Positions 6,838 to 8,066 of a stretch of DNA of 8,066 nucleotides are shown piece after piece. The position numbers and the translations under genes are program-made. How positions within the stretch are numbered: position 1 is the first letter of the stretch; every line of letters starts with the position of its first letter. This DNA is from Acetobacteraceae bacterium. GTDB taxonomy: Bacteria > Pseudomonadota > Alphaproteobacteria > Acetobacterales > Acetobacteraceae. The DNA lies in the NCBI GenBank assembly GCA_014377905.1, contig JACMOQ010000331.1:1-8066 (forward strand). The letters are read 5' to 3'. Under the pieces are notes generated by a model, which was given only the letters and a program-made list of their open reading frames with translations, was not told where the DNA came from and made no database searches.

Positions 6838-7454
6838 ATAAGTCCCCTAACGGCCCGCTGCGGGTTGGCGTCGGCGGCCCGGTCGGCACCGGCAAGACCG
6901 CGCTGATGGACGCGCTGTGCAAGATATTCCGCGAAAAATATGATATCGCGGCGATTACCAACGATATTTATACCAAGGAAGACGCCGAATTTCTGACCCG
7001 CGCCGGATCGCTGTCAGCCGATCGCATCCTCGGGATTGAAACCGGCGGCTGCCCGCATACCGCGATCCGTGAGGACGCCAGCATCAACCTCGCCGGCGTT
7101 GCCGAGCTCAACCGGCGCTTTCCTGCACTTGATATCATCCTGATCGAAAGCGGCGGCGATAATCTCGCTGCGACCTTCAGCCCGGAACTGGCCGACATCA
7201 CCATTTATGTCATCGATGTCTCCGCCGGCGACAAAATTCCCCGCAAAGGCGGGCCGGGAATTACCCGCAGCGATCTGCTGGTGATCAATAAGATCGACCT
7301 CGCGCCCTATGTTGGGGCGAGCCTTGAGGTAATGGATCGTGATAGCAAGCGCATGCGGGGGATACGCCCCTATGTGTTTGCCAATGTGCGGGCGGGACAG
7401 GGCGTAGCCGAGATTGCAGAATTTGTTGAGGCGGCAGGGGGGTTGAGGCTTTAG
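6834..7454 (+). CDS. ureG: Urease accessory GTPase UreG
   Basis: This 206-residue SIMIBI-class GTPase couples GTP hydrolysis to nickel insertion into urease, receiving nickel from UreE and docking on UreD-UreF. The P-loop is GGPVGTGKT (14-22). The metal-binding C-P-H motif that bridges the UreG dimer is at 73-75 within ETGGCPHTAIRED. ESGGDNLAATFSPEL (105-119) and the guanine-specificity motif NKID (152-155) follow. All are intact. There is no N-terminal histidine-rich extension, unlike some UreG proteins, so nickel storage here rests on the UreE tail. The ATG overlaps the ureF stop (ATGA), with only a weak AAGG (6819-6822) upstream. It is the last gene of the cluster, and a non-coding interval of about 250 bases follows. 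Confidence 0.98.
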   Translation: MNKSPNGPLRVGVGGPVGTGKTALMDALCKIFREKYDIAAITNDIYTKEDAEFLTRAGSLSADRILGIETGGCPHTAIREDASINLAGVAELNRRFPALDIILIESGGDNLAATFSPELADITIYVIDVSAGDKIPRKGGPGITRSDLLVINKIDLAPYVGASLEVMDRDSKRMRGIRPYVFANVRAGQGVAEIAEFVEAAGGLRL

Positions 7455-7493
7455 ATACTCTGCACGCATGAAGCCCGGAAATGCCGGTTCCCT

Positions 7494-7594
7494 CGTTCGT
7501 TAAGGCGATGCGAAGCCGTGGTAATCCAAGTGTTCAAACTTGCCTTTTGGACCGGTCCTCCCGGATCGTAACGCTCGGGCTCGCGATAACGATG
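7494..7594. repeat. Degenerate inverted repeat, possible dispersed intergenic element
   Basis: Two stretches look like opposite-facing copies of one sequence. Bases 7494-7530, read as the reverse complement, begin CTTGGATTACCACGGCTTCG. Bases 7561-7594 begin CCGGATCGTAACGCTCGGGC on the plus strand. Aligned by eye, they agree at roughly 19 of 31 positions, including GGAT, ACG, TCGC and an exact TCGTTA (7497-7502) against TAACGA (7587-7592). Both resemble, from memory, the widespread proteobacterial intergenic repeat of the form TGGATTGCC...CTCGCAATGACG. If so, this is an eroded copy inserted after ureG. No protein or target duplication is visible. The match is imperfect and the family assignment is inference. 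Confidence 0.4.
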
Positions 7595-7606
7595 GTCTGA
7601 TTTTTT
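7547..7606 (+). terminator. Candidate intrinsic terminator after ureG
   Basis: An outer stem pairs TTGGACC (7547-7553) with GGTCTGA (7594-7600), seven pairs including two G-U. It is followed immediately by six T (7601-7606). Inside it, ATCGT (7565-7569) pairs with ACGAT (7589-7593), flush against the outer stem on the right but separated by an 11-base bulge (7554-7564) on the left. Further weaker pairing lies above. The position, 93 bases after the ureG stop, suits the end of the urt-ure transcript. The bulge makes the hairpin less than ideal, and it overlaps the right arm of the inverted repeat, so the two folds may compete. Confidence 0.45.
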
Positions 7607-7703
7607 GGGTTCTCACCAGGACAAAGTAGCCACTGGGCTGCGGGAAAACAACCTAGTTTATTACGATATCATACCAATTAAGGCGCAGTTTTACCCACCA
7701 TTC
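7607..7703. other. AT-richer non-coding spacer between convergent genes
   Basis: This stretch is visibly richer in A and T than the coding DNA on either side, especially 7645-7700, which contains the near-palindrome TACGATATCATA. I see no credible open reading frame, tRNA or paired hairpin with a T-run for the minus-strand gene. It probably forms the 3' untranslated ends of ureG and the opposing gene. Confidence 0.4.
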
Positions 7704-8066
7704 TCACGCGATTTTTGCAAAACCTGCACTTTCCCCAACCATCGCCAATTCCTCCCTCAAACCCACGACGATCTCCGGGCTTGCCCGCAGACCCACTGGC
7801 GCAGCCCCGGCCGAAACTCCCAACATTCGGCAGATCGGTCGTAATAACCGCCCTGCCGCAGGTGCGCTCGCGAGTGATGCCCGGCTCGTAACCTCGGCCA
7901 ACAGCGCCTCCAACTGCGCCATATAGCCGGTTGCCTCCCATCCCACTTCCCGCACCAACCAGCCCCGCCCCGGCGGCAAAGTCATCGGCCGCACCCGCAC
8001 ATCATCGCCACGCGCCCGCAGTGCCCGCACGTCTGTCCGCGCCCTGCCCGGCGCCCGCGTCAACGC
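7704..8066 (-). CDS. Hypothetical protein, C-terminal part (runs off the window)
   Basis: About 120 codons are visible on the minus strand, ending in TGA at 7704-7706. The frame is still open at the window edge. The only start-like codon there is a TTG at 8061-8063, so the true start probably lies outside. The visible part opens with an Arg/Ala-rich stretch, then LPPGRGWLVREVG (about 30-42), YMAQLEALLAE, and APAAGRLLRPICRMLGV (ending near residue 84, coded around 7815-7865), and then a loosely composed tail to GFAKIA. The pattern of LPxGxGWLxR, a QLxxLLA helix and LRPxCRMLGV recalls, from memory, a set of hypothetical proteins frequent in Acetobacteraceae genomes. I know of no function for them. 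It has no sign of a signal peptide or membrane segment in this part. It converges on ureG and is not part of the urea cluster. It could also be an eroded gene fragment. Confidence 0.5.
   Translation of the reverse strand, partial: ALTRAPGRARTDVRALRARGDDVRVRPMTLPPGRGWLVREVGWEATGYMAQLEALLAEVTSRASLASAPAAGRLLRPICRMLGVSAGAAPVGLRASPEIVVGLREELAMVGESAGFAKIA

Noticed and set aside
7549..7558. Ten-base perfect palindrome GGACCGGTCC
   Set aside because: It could be a protein-binding site, but it is a single short palindrome in GC-rich DNA and its left half is better explained as part of the terminator stem.
7605..7844. Plus-strand open frame after ureG starting with TTG
   Set aside because: There is no Shine-Dalgarno, it starts within the T-run, and its right half overlaps the more protein-like minus-strand gene. 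Composition is unstructured.
1..8066. CRISPR array, tRNA, rRNA, insertion sequence or a new defence or biosynthetic system
   Set aside because: No spaced direct repeats, tRNA-like folds, transposase motifs or unfamiliar gene sets were seen. Nearly all the window is explained by a known urea uptake and urease cluster.

Overview
The window is a GC-rich stretch of bacterial chromosome holding one long, tightly packed plus-strand gene cluster for taking up and breaking down urea. It starts in the last codons of urtB and runs through urtC, urtD, urtE, ureD, ureA, ureB, ureC, ureE, ureF and ureG, which ends at 7454. The gene order ureDABCEFG, the separate small UreA (100 aa) and UreB (101 aa) subunits, the urt genes directly upstream and the GC-rich codon use all suggest an alphaproteobacterium. 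A partial minus-strand gene at the right edge resembles, from memory only, a family of hypothetical proteins common in Acetobacteraceae and related Rhodospirillales. The lineage below class level is therefore a weak guess.

Region 1 (1-2572) encodes the membrane and ATPase parts of a urea ABC transporter of the branched-chain amino acid type: the UrtB tail, the UrtC permease, and the UrtD and UrtE ATPases. The substrate-binding protein UrtA and most of UrtB lie to the left, outside the window. Region 2 (2538-7454) encodes urease: the gamma (UreA), beta (UreB) and alpha (UreC) subunits, and the nickel-insertion proteins UreD, UreE, UreF and UreG. All the expected nickel and active-site residues are present in UreC, and every accessory protein has its family motifs, so the system looks intact.

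The genes are almost all translationally coupled. There are ATGA or TGATG overlaps at urtB/urtC, urtC/urtD, ureB/ureC, ureC/ureE and ureF/ureG. ureD begins 35 bases inside urtE behind a strong Shine-Dalgarno sequence, ureF begins inside the His-tail codons of ureE, and the largest gap inside the cluster is 13 bases. No internal promoter or terminator is evident, so uptake and hydrolysis are probably made from one transcript whose promoter lies left of the window.

Region 3 (7455-8066) is different. It holds a non-coding interval of about 250 bases with a degenerate inverted repeat and a plausible intrinsic terminator, then the 3' part of an unrecognised gene on the opposite strand that converges on ureG. 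I see no new defence, mobile or biosynthetic system here. The points worth a second look are the post-ureG repeat/terminator, the edge gene, and the ureE/ureF overlap.
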